Counted from the stretch's first letter, positions 35,327-44,245 are shown. The stretch is 64,000 bases of DNA from JAAXHB01 sp965221635 (GCA_965221635.1 OZ244902.1:2790001-2854000), one strand, 5' to 3'. A program made the numbers and translations. Notes: a model not told the origin generated them from the letters alone.

Positions 35327-36367
35327 ATGCGTGCTGCTGTTTACCACGAGTTCAACGGGCCGATTTCGGTGGAGGAGGTGGACGACCCCTCTGTGCCGGT
35401 GGACGGGGTGATCATCGAGATCAAGGCGTCCGGGCTTTGCCGAAGCGACCTGTTCGCCTGGCACGGCAACGACCGCGACCTGAAGCTCCCACACGTGCCC
35501 GGTCACGAACTCGCCGGGGTGGTGGCCGCGGTGGGCACCGACGTGAGCCGCTGGCGCGAGGGGGACAGGGTGACCGCACCGTTTTGTTGCGGATGCGGCA
35601 TGTGTTTCTACTGCGCGTCGGGCAACGAGCAGATCTGCAACTACTACTACCAGCCCGGCTTCACCCACTGGGGTTCGTTCGCGCAGTACTGCGCCATACC
35701 CAGCGCCGATGTGAACGTTGGCGCGCTCCCCCAAAGCCTGTCCTTCGAGCACGCCTCGGTGCTCGGGTGCCGCATGATCACCGCCTACCGGGCCCTGGTG
35801 GAACGGGCGCGACTGGCGCCGGGGGAGTGGCTCGCGGTACACGGCTGCGGCGGGCTCGGACTGAGCATGGTGATGATCGGCGTGGCGCTCGAGGCCCGAG
35901 TGGTGGCCGTTGACATCGACCCGAACGCCCTTGCCATCGCATCGGCCATCGGCGCAGAAGTGACCGTGGTGGCCGAAGCCGGCAACGGTCGCGTGGCAAC
36001 CTCAGGGGTGCGCGACGCCACCGGCGGGGGAGCGCACGTTTCGGTGGACGCCCTGGGCCACCCAGAAGTGGCAGGCAGCTCCGTGCGCAGCCTGCGCAAA
36101 CAAGGACGCCACATCCAGGCAGGGCTGCTTGAGGACTCCACCACCGCCATTCCCCTGGCCCTGGTGGTGGCCAAGGAACTGGAAGTGCTCGGCACCAAGG
36201 GAATGTCCGCCCGTCGCTACCCCGACCTCATGGACTTGCTCGACCGACGCGGCGCCGACCTGGGACTGCTGGTGAACCGAAACATTCCCATCGATGAACT
36301 CCCGGGCGCATTCGGAGACATGGCAAGCTTCAGCGCCCACGGAATAACCGTGGTGAACTCCTTCTAA
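35327..36367 (+). CDS. Zinc-dependent alcohol dehydrogenase family protein
   Basis: Medium-chain dehydrogenase of 346 residues. Catalytic-zinc ligands are Cys38 and the GHE pair (59-61); structural-zinc cysteines are Cys90, Cys93, Cys96 and Cys104. The nucleotide loop is GCGGLGLSMV followed by VAVDIDPN, whose Asp suggests NAD preference. Substrate unknown. TTGGGG lies just before ATG 35327. Convention and GC content are those of the core genome, so it marks the right edge of the accessory stretch. Confidence 0.9.
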   Translation: MRAAVYHEFNGPISVEEVDDPSVPVDGVIIEIKASGLCRSDLFAWHGNDRDLKLPHVPGHELAGVVAAVGTDVSRWREGDRVTAPFCCGCGMCFYCASGNEQICNYYYQPGFTHWGSFAQYCAIPSADVNVGALPQSLSFEHASVLGCRMITAYRALVERARLAPGEWLAVHGCGGLGLSMVMIGVALEARVVAVDIDPNALAIASAIGAEVTVVAEAGNGRVATSGVRDATGGGAHVSVDALGHPEVAGSSVRSLRKQGRHIQAGLLEDSTTAIPLALVVAKELEVLGTKGMSARRYPDLMDLLDRRGADLGLLVNRNIPIDELPGAFGDMASFSAHGITVVNSF

Positions 36368-36426
36368 CCGCTTTCTTCGCTTCAGGGTTTCTCTGGGTCC
36401 AAGTTGCGTGCCCCGTAACAGAAACA

Positions 36427-36495
36427 TTACTTTACATAAGTCAGGGTGTGTGGGCTGAGGGTTTTCTCGCGGATCCACGTTGGTTACTTTACATA
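36427..36495 (+). promoter_or_regulatory. Duplicated 13-bp AT-rich element upstream of the Arg/Asp-rich gene
   Basis: TTACTTTACATAA occurs exactly at 36427-36439 and 36483-36495, 56 bp apart. Each copy is preceded by a related AGGGTTT(T)CTC...GGTCCAA/GATCCA segment, so a unit of 45-60 bp has been imperfectly duplicated. AT-rich words in such DNA suggest operators or promoter elements; the second copy includes a CATAAT -10-like hexamer. Confidence 0.5.
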
Positions 36496-36571
36496 ATGAC
36501 AATTTCAGGCGTTTTGGGGAGGTTGGGGTTGGTGGGTGGCGCGGTGGATGTTGGTGCTTCGCGGTAGCTTG

Positions 36572-38614
36572 ATGCCGGTGAAGAAGCGCCTTGAGATCGA
36601 ACTGACCAGCCGTCGGGACAACGGCAACTGGACTTGGCGGGTGGTGGGCGCCCGCCAACCCAAAGGTGAGGTGGACGGTGGGCTGGTGCCCAAGACCGCC
36701 GAGGTTGGCGCCGTTCTTCGGGCCGAGACATCGGCGAGCATCGACGGCCTTGAAATCGTGCGCCTTGTGGTGCCCGAGGTGGAAGGTGAGCCCACCGACA
36801 GACTGCATCTGATCAGACGGGCGCCCGGCCCGGCGGTGACCACCACGTTGGTTGAGCGTGGCGGGCGGGCTCGACGTGATCGTGGCGGCGATCGCCGCGA
36901 CCGGCGCGACTCGGGCAGAACCAGAGACGACCGAGACTCCGGGCGCCGCGAGGACGGTCGCCGCGGTCGTGACGGATCCGGTTCACAACAAAGACGTGAT
37001 CGGCGGCGGGACGATTCGCGCCGCGATGACAACAGGGACAGGCGACGCGGGTCGGACCGCGGTGACACTCGCAGGCGCGACGGCGATGGTCGCAGGGGCG
37101 ACGACCGCGGCGCCGGTCGCCGATCCTCGCAGCGACGCCCCAACGCGCAATCTTGGCCACAGCAGCCACGCCTGAAGCCCAAGCATGTTCATCGGGACGC
37201 CGTTTTGGCGGGGTTGCCCGAGGAGCAGCAGCCCCTGGCTCGCGAAGTGCTGCGGTCGGGCGTTCCGGGAGTGCGCCGCACCATTGAGCGAATGAACAAG
37301 CGCGCCGCTGCCGACAAGATCCCCCAGGTGAACGCCGAGCCGTTGATTGCCCTGGCGGTGAAGATGAACCCCGCCCTTCGAGCCGCCGAATGGCGTGACC
37401 GGGCCGAGGCGGCAATGGCCGGGCTTGGCGAGATCGCCCTTCGCGACCTGCGTTCGGTGGTGGCCGCGGCGGACGGATCGGCCCGCAACAAGGAGGCCAA
37501 GGCGCTGGCCGAACAACTCAGGTCGGGCCTTGCCGCCAGGATCGACTCCGATCACCGCGAATGGCTGGCCGAGCTGGAGGTGACCATCGACGAGGGCCGA
37601 ACGGTGCGAGCCTTGTGGAACAGTTCCCGTCCTCCCAAGGCAGGTGTGCCGCTGCCGCCACAAATCGTTGAGCGTCTCACCGCACTGGCGAATGCCGACC
37701 TGAACTCCGAGGTTTCCGCCACGCGCTGGGCACGCGTGCTTGACGCTGTGGCCATCTCCCCCGTTCGCCCTCACGTGGCACCCGAAGGCCTTCCCGCCAA
37801 GCACGACGACGAACTGCTGAGCACCGTGCGCAAGGTGGCGCACCTAATGCCGGAGATCGCTGCCCGATTCGGCGTGGAACCGGCCCCCAAGCCAACGCCT
37901 GCCAAGCGCAAACCCCGTCGCAAGTCCACCGAGTCCAACACGGACAAGCCAAAGAAGCCGGAAACAGAGGCCAAGGCCACGGCAGAGAAGTCCGAACAAG
38001 CCGACAGCGCTGAGACACCCGAACCCGACACGACCGAGGCTGCCACGGCGACCGAGGCTGCCACGGCGAAGGCACCCGAAGCAGACGACAGCGCTGAGAC
38101 ATCCAGCCCCGATAACACCGACGGCGCTGAGGCTGTGACCGACCAGTCCGACACTGCGCCTTCTGAGTCCGCCGAGCAGACTCCCCCAACCGACCCATCC
38201 GTGGACGCGCCGAGCGCCGAAGCTGCCGCATCACAAGAGCCAGAAGCGACTGACGGTGACACTGCGAGCGAGGTGGAGACAACCGGCGGTGCCGGTGACG
38301 AAGCCAGTGGCGGCGCCGATTCTGTGCCGTCCGCGGATAGCGGCGACGCTCCCCCACCCGACGAGTCCCCTGATGCTTCCGATGTTGACGCCGCAGGTGA
38401 CCCGACCACAGATGACGGGGAAGGCCTGACGCAGACTCCGGACACACCCGGAGCCGATATCGCGGCACCTGATGAGACTGAGCTGGTTGAGGAGACTGGA
38501 CCAGTTGGGCAGGCTGCGGGAGCTGAGTCGCCTGAGGGAGCTGAGTCGACTGAGGGAACTGAGCAGCCTGAACAGAAGGCACAGGCCGCCTCGAAGACCG
38601 AACAATCCGAGTGA
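36572..38614 (+). CDS. Uncharacterised protein with Arg/Asp-rich linker and acidic C-terminal tail
   Basis: About 680 residues, unrecognised. Residues 1-90 form a compact beta-rich part (KKRLEIELTSRRDNGNWTWR..). Then comes a 100-residue low-complexity linker of R, D and G (RRDRGGDRRDRRD-like), typical of nucleic-acid-binding disordered segments. A helical globular region follows (about 200-420), then a Lys-rich patch and a 200-residue acidic Glu/Ala/Thr/Pro tail with 18-bp tandem repeats. Starts ATG 36572 or GTG 36578 are both possible. Its stop overlaps the GTG of the crotonase gene. An RNA-related role is a guess from composition. Confidence 0.7.
   Translation: MPVKKRLEIELTSRRDNGNWTWRVVGARQPKGEVDGGLVPKTAEVGAVLRAETSASIDGLEIVRLVVPEVEGEPTDRLHLIRRAPGPAVTTTLVERGGRARRDRGGDRRDRRDSGRTRDDRDSGRREDGRRGRDGSGSQQRRDRRRDDSRRDDNRDRRRGSDRGDTRRRDGDGRRGDDRGAGRRSSQRRPNAQSWPQQPRLKPKHVHRDAVLAGLPEEQQPLAREVLRSGVPGVRRTIERMNKRAAADKIPQVNAEPLIALAVKMNPALRAAEWRDRAEAAMAGLGEIALRDLRSVVAAADGSARNKEAKALAEQLRSGLAARIDSDHREWLAELEVTIDEGRTVRALWNSSRPPKAGVPLPPQIVERLTALANADLNSEVSATRWARVLDAVAISPVRPHVAPEGLPAKHDDELLSTVRKVAHLMPEIAARFGVEPAPKPTPAKRKPRRKSTESNTDKPKKPETEAKATAEKSEQADSAETPEPDTTEAATATEAATAKAPEADDSAETSSPDNTDGAEAVTDQSDTAPSESAEQTPPTDPSVDAPSAEAAASQEPEATDGDTASEVETTGGAGDEASGGADSVPSADSGDAPPPDESPDASDVDAAGDPTTDDGEGLTQTPDTPGADIAAPDETELVEETGPVGQAAGAESPEGAESTEGTEQPEQKAQAASKTEQSE
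38033..38068 (+). repeat. 18-bp direct repeat (2 exact copies) in the acidic tail
   Basis: ACCGAGGCTGCCACGGCG occurs at 38033-38050 and 38051-38068 and encodes TEAATA twice. Confidence 0.85.
38519..38572 (+). repeat. 18-bp tandem repeat (3 copies) in the acidic tail
   Basis: GGAGCTGAGTCGCCTGAG at 38519, a one-mismatch copy at 38537 and a more diverged copy at 38555. They encode GAESPE-like units and keep the frame. Confidence 0.85.
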
Positions 38615-39375
38615 GCGTCGACTTCGAGATCCGGGGCCGCACCGCGGTCATCACGCTCAACCGACCCGAGGCGCGCAACGCCGTGAACGGCGCTGTGGCC
38701 CAGGGCATGGAGCAAGCCCTCGACCGGCTCGAAACCGACCCCGAATTGTGGACCGGAGTGGTGACCCACACGGGGCCGGTGTTTTGCGCCGGCGCCGATC
38801 TGAAGGCCATCGCGAAAGGGCAACACTCGGAACTCTCCACCCCGAAAGGCGGATTCGGGGGCATTGTGCTGCGAGAGCGCACCAAGCCCCTGATCGCCGC
38901 CATTGACGGCCCGGCGCTCGCCGGTGGCACAGAGATCGCCTTGGCGTGCGATCTGCGGATTGCGTCCACCGCTGCCCGTTTCGGTCTGCCGGAGGTGAAG
39001 CGCTCGCTGCTTGCCGCGGCTGGAGGCCTGGTGCGCCTGCCACGAGCAGTGCCGGCCGCGATAGCCGCGGAGATCATTCTCACCGGCGACCCGATCGACG
39101 CTCAGCGGGCACATCACTTCGGATTGATCAACGAGTTGTGCGAACCCGGCGCAGCGCTCGAGGCCGCGATGGCCCTGGCGGAGCGGGTGAACGCCAACAG
39201 TCCCCTGGCGGTGCGCGAGTCGCGCCGGCTGATGCTCGAGGGCGCCGGTCAAAGCGACCGTGACGCCATCATCGCCGCGAGTCGAGCCATGGGGGCGCTG
39301 AGCAGCACCGAGGACTATCACGAGGGGCCGCGCGCCTTCATCGAAAAGCGACCCCCAAATTGGAAGGGCCGCTGA
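38611..39375 (+). CDS. Enoyl-CoA hydratase/isomerase (crotonase) family protein
   Basis: A 254-residue crotonase-fold enzyme acting on acyl-CoA. VITLNRPEARNA is the N-terminal signature; FCAGADLKAIAKG and ALAGGTEIALACDLRIAS form the CoA/oxyanion-hole regions; FGLPEVK carries an acidic residue. The usual second Glu of true hydratases is not clear in LLAAAGGLVRLPR, so the exact reaction (hydration, isomerisation or another) cannot be assigned. Begins with GTG overlapping the preceding stop. Confidence 0.88.
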   Translation: MSVDFEIRGRTAVITLNRPEARNAVNGAVAQGMEQALDRLETDPELWTGVVTHTGPVFCAGADLKAIAKGQHSELSTPKGGFGGIVLRERTKPLIAAIDGPALAGGTEIALACDLRIASTAARFGLPEVKRSLLAAAGGLVRLPRAVPAAIAAEIILTGDPIDAQRAHHFGLINELCEPGAALEAAMALAERVNANSPLAVRESRRLMLEGAGQSDRDAIIAASRAMGALSSTEDYHEGPRAFIEKRPPNWKGR

Positions 39376-39407
39376 GCACCCGGAAGAGTCTGCGGATCAA
39401 ACCGGCG

Positions 39408-39467
39408 GCCGATCAAGCAGGCGCCGATCAAGCAGGCGTCGGTCAAGCAGACGCCGAACAGGCAAGC
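39408..39467. repeat. 15-bp tandem repeat (4 copies) between crotonase and Nudix genes
   Basis: GCCGATCAAGCAGGC occurs twice exactly (39408, 39423), then two diverged copies (39438, 39453), with further GTCGATCAAGCAGAC remnants to about 39490. It lies between two converging genes and is not part of either. Confidence 0.85.
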
Positions 39468-39493
39468 ACTGTCGATCAAGCAGACACCGTGGA

Positions 39494-39925
39494 TCAGCTC
39501 TGCCGGGATTGGGCCCCGATCACGTTGTGGGCGGTTAGGAAGTCCACCAGGCCGGCCACCAGCGGCATCCGGTGCAACTCGTCCAGATCGCACCAACGAG
39601 CCTCGTCGGCGTCGTCTGCGGCCACCACAGCCTGATGTTGGGGGTCGGTGACCTCAACCTCAAAGTCGAGGATCACGAAATGGTGGGTGTCGCTGATGCG
39701 CTCCACGTAACCGACGAAACGGCCACAACGTCCGCTCAGTCCCGTCTCTTCGCGCAGTTCGCGCTCCACGGCAGCGGCGAGCCTCTCCCCCGGTTCGACC
39801 CGTCCGCCGGGCACCGACCACAAACCCTTGCCGGGGTTGCGGCCTCGCAGCACCAGCAGAATCTGATCACCTCGAAGCGCTATCGCCCCCACGGCCACTT
39901 CAACCGCGGGCCCGTCGGGGGTCAC
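39494..39925 (-). CDS. Nudix hydrolase
   Basis: A 143-residue Nudix pyrophosphohydrolase. The box GGRVEPGERLAAAVERELRE followed by ETGL is complete, giving the metal-binding Glu residues. Upstream IALRGDQILLVLRGRNPGKG fits MutT/ADP-ribose-type members, but the substrate cannot be told. The GTG start overlaps the stop of the GNAT gene (GTGA), so the two are probably co-translated. Confidence 0.92.
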   Translation of the reverse strand: MTPDGPAVEVAVGAIALRGDQILLVLRGRNPGKGLWSVPGGRVEPGERLAAAVERELREETGLSGRCGRFVGYVERISDTHHFVILDFEVEVTDPQHQAVVAADDADEARWCDLDELHRMPLVAGLVDFLTAHNVIGAQSRQS

Positions 39926-40563
39926 GCCGCGTGGGACTCCGAATGGCCCGGTCCGGGTTGGCCCGCTGCGGCCTGGCCGGGTGCCGGCTTGCCCGAGGAG
40001 GATCTCACCGGCTCAGGCCTGTTCGCAACAGGTTCATCCTCGATTTCGACGAGGCGGCGGTGCACGGTGATCGAGCGGGCCACCAGGCCTTGGGCCTCAA
40101 AGAAGTTCTTGGTGTGGCGATCACCGGGCAGCGCCAAGCTGTCCACTCCCACACATTCCCGGCTGCGAGCCCACGCAAGGATCATCTCGACGACGGCCTC
40201 GCCCACTCCAACGCCGCGTGCTTCGGGTGTCACGAAGATGTCGCTGATCACGCCCAGGGTGTCACCGTCGTGCAGGGTCTCGGCGCGCACCACCGCGTAG
40301 CCCACCACGGCGGCGTCGATCACCCCTGCCACCACGAGGCAGTCAGGATCACCTAGATCAGCGCGTATGCCCTCATCGAGCGGCTCGGAGCGGGCCTCGC
40401 GGCGGGCCCACACGTCGCCACCTTTGCGCAGGGAGGTTTCGGCGATCGCCTCCGCTGCCAGCGCGGTCAAAGCCGCCAGGTCAGCGTCGTGAGCCTCGCG
40501 AGCCGCTTCGTTGATGCTGGTCACGCCGCAACCCAGCTTGGGGCGCGCCGACTCGGTGACCAC
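39922..40563 (-). CDS. GNAT family acetyltransferase
   Basis: A 213-residue GNAT protein. The acetyl-CoA-binding segment reads VISDIFVTPEARGVGVGEAVVE, the R/Q-x-x-G-x-G/A type. NFFEAQGLVARSI is the usual C-terminal strand/helix. A Pro/Gly/Ala-rich tail of about 35 residues follows. Substrate unknown. It starts at a GTG with no clear ribosome-binding site; GTG 14 codons later is an alternative. Confidence 0.82.
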   Translation of the reverse strand: MVTESARPKLGCGVTSINEAAREAHDADLAALTALAAEAIAETSLRKGGDVWARREARSEPLDEGIRADLGDPDCLVVAGVIDAAVVGYAVVRAETLHDGDTLGVISDIFVTPEARGVGVGEAVVEMILAWARSRECVGVDSLALPGDRHTKNFFEAQGLVARSITVHRRLVEIEDEPVANRPEPVRSSSGKPAPGQAAAGQPGPGHSESHAA

Positions 40564-40690
40564 CCTCGGGCAGTCATCCGGCGTTCATTCCGGTCACAGC
40601 TCAAACCGGGCGCCACAACGATGTGACCCGCTGCGAGCGTGAGCGGCCACGAAGTGCCTGTGAGGGTCGCCGTTGAGCGGCTCTCCGGTT

Positions 40691-41173
40691 TCACACGCCG
40701 AAGACGCGTTCCATGGACTCGCAGGGATCCTCCCCCGAAGGGCACGTGGGGAACTGCTTTGAACCGAACTGGCTCACGCTGACGATCAGGAAGCACTGGT
40801 CGCACCTCCATTCACCCGACCGGGGAGGCGCCACCTGAGCCTTCGTGGGCGGCTTGTCCGCTTCGTCCTCGTCGTCGTCGGCGTCGCCCGCGGCGATGCG
40901 ATCCCGCAGGATCTCCTCGAGGTCTGCCTCCACGTCGGTGGGGTCGACGTCCTCCTCGTCGTCGGCTTCGGCGTCCGACGAGTCCGGAACGGCGACGTCG
41001 TCCTCATCCTCGTCATCGTCATCGTCGTCATGGTGATCGTCGTCCTCGTGGTCGTCGTCACCGTCCTCGTCGAAGTCCTCGTCGAGGTCGAAGTCGTCGT
41101 CGGGGTCGAAGTCGTCGTCCATGTCCTCGTCCTCGAGGTCGTCATGGGGTTCAGCGCTGGTGTTGCCGGTCAT
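40691..41173 (-). CDS. Acidic protein with C-terminal zinc-ribbon (DUF4193-like)
   Basis: A 160-residue protein whose first 100 residues are almost all Asp and Glu. The C-terminal 40 residues, EWRCDQCFLIVSVSQF...TCPSGEDPC, carry a CxxC plus two later cysteines and resemble the short zinc-binding end of actinobacterial DUF4193 proteins. Function unknown. ATG 41173 (MTGNTSAEP) follows GTGGAG; it lies inside the 3' end of the ThyX-like gene, a 23-bp same-strand overlap. Confidence 0.7.
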   Translation of the reverse strand: MTGNTSAEPHDDLEDEDMDDDFDPDDDFDLDEDFDEDGDDDHEDDDHHDDDDDDEDEDDVAVPDSSDAEADDEEDVDPTDVEADLEEILRDRIAAGDADDDEDEADKPPTKAQVAPPRSGEWRCDQCFLIVSVSQFGSKQFPTCPSGEDPCESMERVFGV

Positions 41174-42902
41174 CGTCTCCACTCGTGGCCGTGTTGGGGT
41201 GCGGGCGGATATTAGACACCGAACGGCGATTTGCCATGCCTGCCGTGCGGATTTCCGCGGCGAGCCGTCCGAGGGTGTCCTCGGTGGTGTGATCCACGAA
41301 CCGCATCATCTCCGCGACCGCGGTGTGACCGGCCACCTCCGCGATCCTCCGGTGCATCTGCGAGCACACCCAGCGGTAGCTGGGATGGCCCGCCGGCTGG
41401 GTGCGCAGTTCGATCATGTGCATCGCCTCACGGGCGTTGAGATGCATCGAGTACCGCACCCTGTAGGCCAGGGCCACCGCGTACGGCGCCTGATGGGGAA
41501 ACTCGGGCCGCATCGCCTCGTACAGCTCCGCCGAGCGCTGCATCGCCGTGGCGTAGACGTGATCGGCGCCGCAGTCGGTCACCTCTGCTGGTGTGGCGTA
41601 ACCGTGGCGCACCGACAGCGGCTGCCATTCGATGCTCATCATGCGGTGGCGTTGCAGATCACGGAAGGCGCCGTAATCGGACAGCACGTCGAAGTGGTAG
41701 AACGTGCGCTCCAGCGCCCGCCCTGGTTTGTGACGGCGGTTGGTGCGGTCACCGCAGTAGGCGCGAACCACCGCCACACGTTCGGCCTGGGTCATGTTGC
41801 GCACCCTTTGGCGGATTTCGCGTTCGGGATGCTCGGAGTGGGGGTAGAGCATCGCCGCGATGATCTTCTCCTCGCCCTCCGGATCGAAGTCCACAAGCTC
41901 AACGGTGTCGGCGTTGCCGGGCCGGTCCTGCGACCCGGATGCCGGCTCGTCGAGCATTTCGGCGGCCACGTCGTCCATGGCGGCGCGGTTGTGGGCTAGG
42001 TACGCGCTTGTGACCACGCCACGGTCGGCGAGGTCCACACGTCGCAAGAACGAGGGGATCACCTTGCGCAACTCGCTGAGGATCATGGCTGCGTAGGTTC
42101 TGGCCTCGGGCAGCGGATGGGCCCGCATTCGCAGAAGCAGCGCCTCGTAAGCCTGACCGGAGCCGTAAATCCCGACATTGCTCAGCGTGGCGGCAGGCAG
42201 GACACCCCTCGCCCCGTCAAGGGCCCGTGCGCGCACGGCGCGGCGGTGCGCCAACTCGGAATCACCCTCGGTGTGGGGCAGCACCGCCATGAAGTGCTTC
42301 TGGAGTTGGGCGGCGATGTCGGTGTAGTGCTCGAAGATGCGATCAAGGTCACCCACAAAGCGGGCCCCCAGCGCCGAGTTGAGCACCTCCGGGGGGCGGT
42401 GGTAGCGGTAGCGGCCCCCGATTCGGCGGTCGTAGACGATGTAACGGGTGCTCTGCTCCAGGTAGGACATCAGCCTTCCCCATTCGAGCACCTTGGTGAG
42501 CAGGTTGGATGCCTGCTCACACGCCAGGTGTACTCCCCCGAGTTGCGCAACCGAGTCGTCTCCGTACTCGAAGAACACCCGGTCATAAAGGCGCTGGGCG
42601 CGGTCCACTCCCACCCCGGCGGCGTTGGCGTCCTCGGTGTCGGAGGCGGTGTGAGCCATGTCTTGAACATCGGAGGCGAACTCGTCGAGGAACAGTCTCC
42701 GCAGGCTGGAATGGGTGCGCGAGTAGCGGGCGAACAAGGCGCCCTTGACCACCTCGGGAAGGTTCACCAGCGCGAACACCGGCTGGTCGAGGTTGGTGAA
42801 ATGGCGGCGCAGCACGGTTGCTTCGGAGTCGGTGAACTCCTCCGCCACGTAGGTGTCGCGTGGAGGGGTTTCGGGTGGGGACGCGCGTGGGGGTTGGGTC
42901 AT
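41151..42902 (-). CDS. Tandem-domain ThyX-like (FAD-dependent thymidylate synthase family) protein
   Basis: A 583-residue protein with two ThyX-like halves. In the first half, EWGRLMSYLEQSTRYI (140-154) lines up with the RHRxxSxNEQSTRY motif but lacks RHR; RALDGARGVLPAATL follows. The second half keeps LQRHRMMSIEWQPLS (416-430), the RHRx7S signature, and ends with LNAREAMHMIELRTQ. Classical ThyX is about 250 residues and makes dTMP with FAD, methylenetetrahydrofolate and NADPH. Whether this fused form does so is uncertain; one half may be structural. Confidence 0.75.
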   Translation of the reverse strand: MTQPPRASPPETPPRDTYVAEEFTDSEATVLRRHFTNLDQPVFALVNLPEVVKGALFARYSRTHSSLRRLFLDEFASDVQDMAHTASDTEDANAAGVGVDRAQRLYDRVFFEYGDDSVAQLGGVHLACEQASNLLTKVLEWGRLMSYLEQSTRYIVYDRRIGGRYRYHRPPEVLNSALGARFVGDLDRIFEHYTDIAAQLQKHFMAVLPHTEGDSELAHRRAVRARALDGARGVLPAATLSNVGIYGSGQAYEALLLRMRAHPLPEARTYAAMILSELRKVIPSFLRRVDLADRGVVTSAYLAHNRAAMDDVAAEMLDEPASGSQDRPGNADTVELVDFDPEGEEKIIAAMLYPHSEHPEREIRQRVRNMTQAERVAVVRAYCGDRTNRRHKPGRALERTFYHFDVLSDYGAFRDLQRHRMMSIEWQPLSVRHGYATPAEVTDCGADHVYATAMQRSAELYEAMRPEFPHQAPYAVALAYRVRYSMHLNAREAMHMIELRTQPAGHPSYRWVCSQMHRRIAEVAGHTAVAEMMRFVDHTTEDTLGRLAAEIRTAGMANRRSVSNIRPHPNTATSGDDDRQHQR

Positions 42903-43026
42903 TGGCGCTACTAGCTACCAGAGTTGCAAATCATCGTGGTGGATGCCGCCACCCCGACACTGCCGGCGCCGGGGGCGCCCTCGGTGGTGTGGGCGCCACA
43001 TGGCCTTTCGGGGGTGAGGGTTGGGC

Positions 43027-44238
43027 TCAGGCCGATCCAGGGGATGGCGCTGTGACGGCGGCGAACTCTTGTTGCGCCGCGGGGATTGTGATGCCGTCGA
43101 GCCAGCAGTCCACCACCGTCATTGCCATTGCCTTGGCGCCGTCGATCACGGCCGCGTCGCCTCGGGGGCCGCGGGCGTAGTCGGCGAAAGCGGTGGTGTG
43201 GATCGGCACATCGGCGGGCGCCACCTGCATCATCGGATGAATCGAGGGCACCTTGTAGCTGACGTTGCCCATGTCGGTGCTGCCCACCACCTTGGTGTCG
43301 GGCTCAACGTTCACCTGGCGCCCGAGCCGGGCCAGGTTGGCGGTGTAGCTCGACACCAGGGCGCCGATGTCGTTCATGTCGGCGTAGGCCAGGTCCACCC
43401 ATTCGAGATCCACCGTGCAACCCGCGGCATCGGCGCCGGCGCGCAGACAGCGAGCCACTCGCTCCTTGAGCGGTTCGAGGCTCGCCAGATTGGCTGACCG
43501 CACGTACCAGTGCGTGGTGGCGGAGGCGGGCACGATGTTGGCCTTGGCGCCCCCGTCGATGAAGATCCCGTGAATGCGTTCGCCTTCGCCGATGTGCTGG
43601 CGCAGAGCCGCCACCGCGTTGTAGCCCAACACGGCTGCGTCGAGGGCGTTGAGTCCGTGCTCGGGCGCGGCTGCGGCGTGAGCGGCCCGTCCGGTGTATT
43701 GGGCGTTGACCCTCTGCACCGCCACCGCCGCGAACCGGTCGAGTTCGTGGTTGGCGGGATGGATCATCATCGCCGCGTCGGCATCCGCGAAGGCGCCTTC
43801 GCGCAGCATCAGCTCCTTGCCTCCACCGCCCTCCTCGGCTGGGGTGCCCACAATCGTTACCCGGCCACCCACCGAGGGCGCCACCGCGGCCGAGGCCAAG
43901 CCGGCTCCGAGACCGGCCGCGGCGATGATGTTGTGACCACACGCGTGACCGATTCCGGGCAGCGCGTCGTATTCGCACACCACCGCCACCCTTGGCGAAT
44001 CCCCGGCTTCGCATCGGGCCTCGAACGCGGTTTGCAATCCGTATGCGCCTCGGGTCACGTCAAGGCCCTGGTCGTCGAGCACCTTGGTGAGCAGCTCGTG
44101 CGCGAAGTGCTCCTCGAAACCAAGCTCGGGATGGGCGTGGATTTGGTGGGAGACATCCAGCAGCAGCGGTGCGAGCCGGTCAACCTCGGCGCACACCTGT
44201 TGTTTGACTTCGACAATTTCGTGGGCCGTGGCGTTCAT
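43027..44238 (-). CDS. M20 family metallo-amidohydrolase
   Basis: A peptidase M20D-type amidohydrolase of about 403 residues, cleaving an amide bond in an N-acyl amino acid or small peptide. CEYDALPGIGHACGHN and TPAEEGGGGK carry the metal-binding and catalytic His/Asp/Glu residues, and RAAHAAAAPEHGLNALDA is the dimerisation-domain signature. Substrate unknown. I chose ATG 44238 because a TACAAT hexamer ends 7 nt upstream; ATG 44247 would overlap that hexamer. Confidence 0.88.
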   Translation of the reverse strand: MNATAHEIVEVKQQVCAEVDRLAPLLLDVSHQIHAHPELGFEEHFAHELLTKVLDDQGLDVTRGAYGLQTAFEARCEAGDSPRVAVVCEYDALPGIGHACGHNIIAAAGLGAGLASAAVAPSVGGRVTIVGTPAEEGGGGKELMLREGAFADADAAMMIHPANHELDRFAAVAVQRVNAQYTGRAAHAAAAPEHGLNALDAAVLGYNAVAALRQHIGEGERIHGIFIDGGAKANIVPASATTHWYVRSANLASLEPLKERVARCLRAGADAAGCTVDLEWVDLAYADMNDIGALVSSYTANLARLGRQVNVEPDTKVVGSTDMGNVSYKVPSIHPMMQVAPADVPIHTTAFADYARGPRGDAAVIDGAKAMAMTVVDCWLDGITIPAAQQEFAAVTAPSPGSA

Positions 44239-44245
44239 GGGGTGC

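Noticed and set aside
39360..39635. Plus-strand frame of 91 codons with ADQAG/VDQAD repeats
   Set aside because: The repeats come from an intergenic 15-bp minisatellite, and the frame runs antisense into the Nudix gene without a ribosome-binding site.
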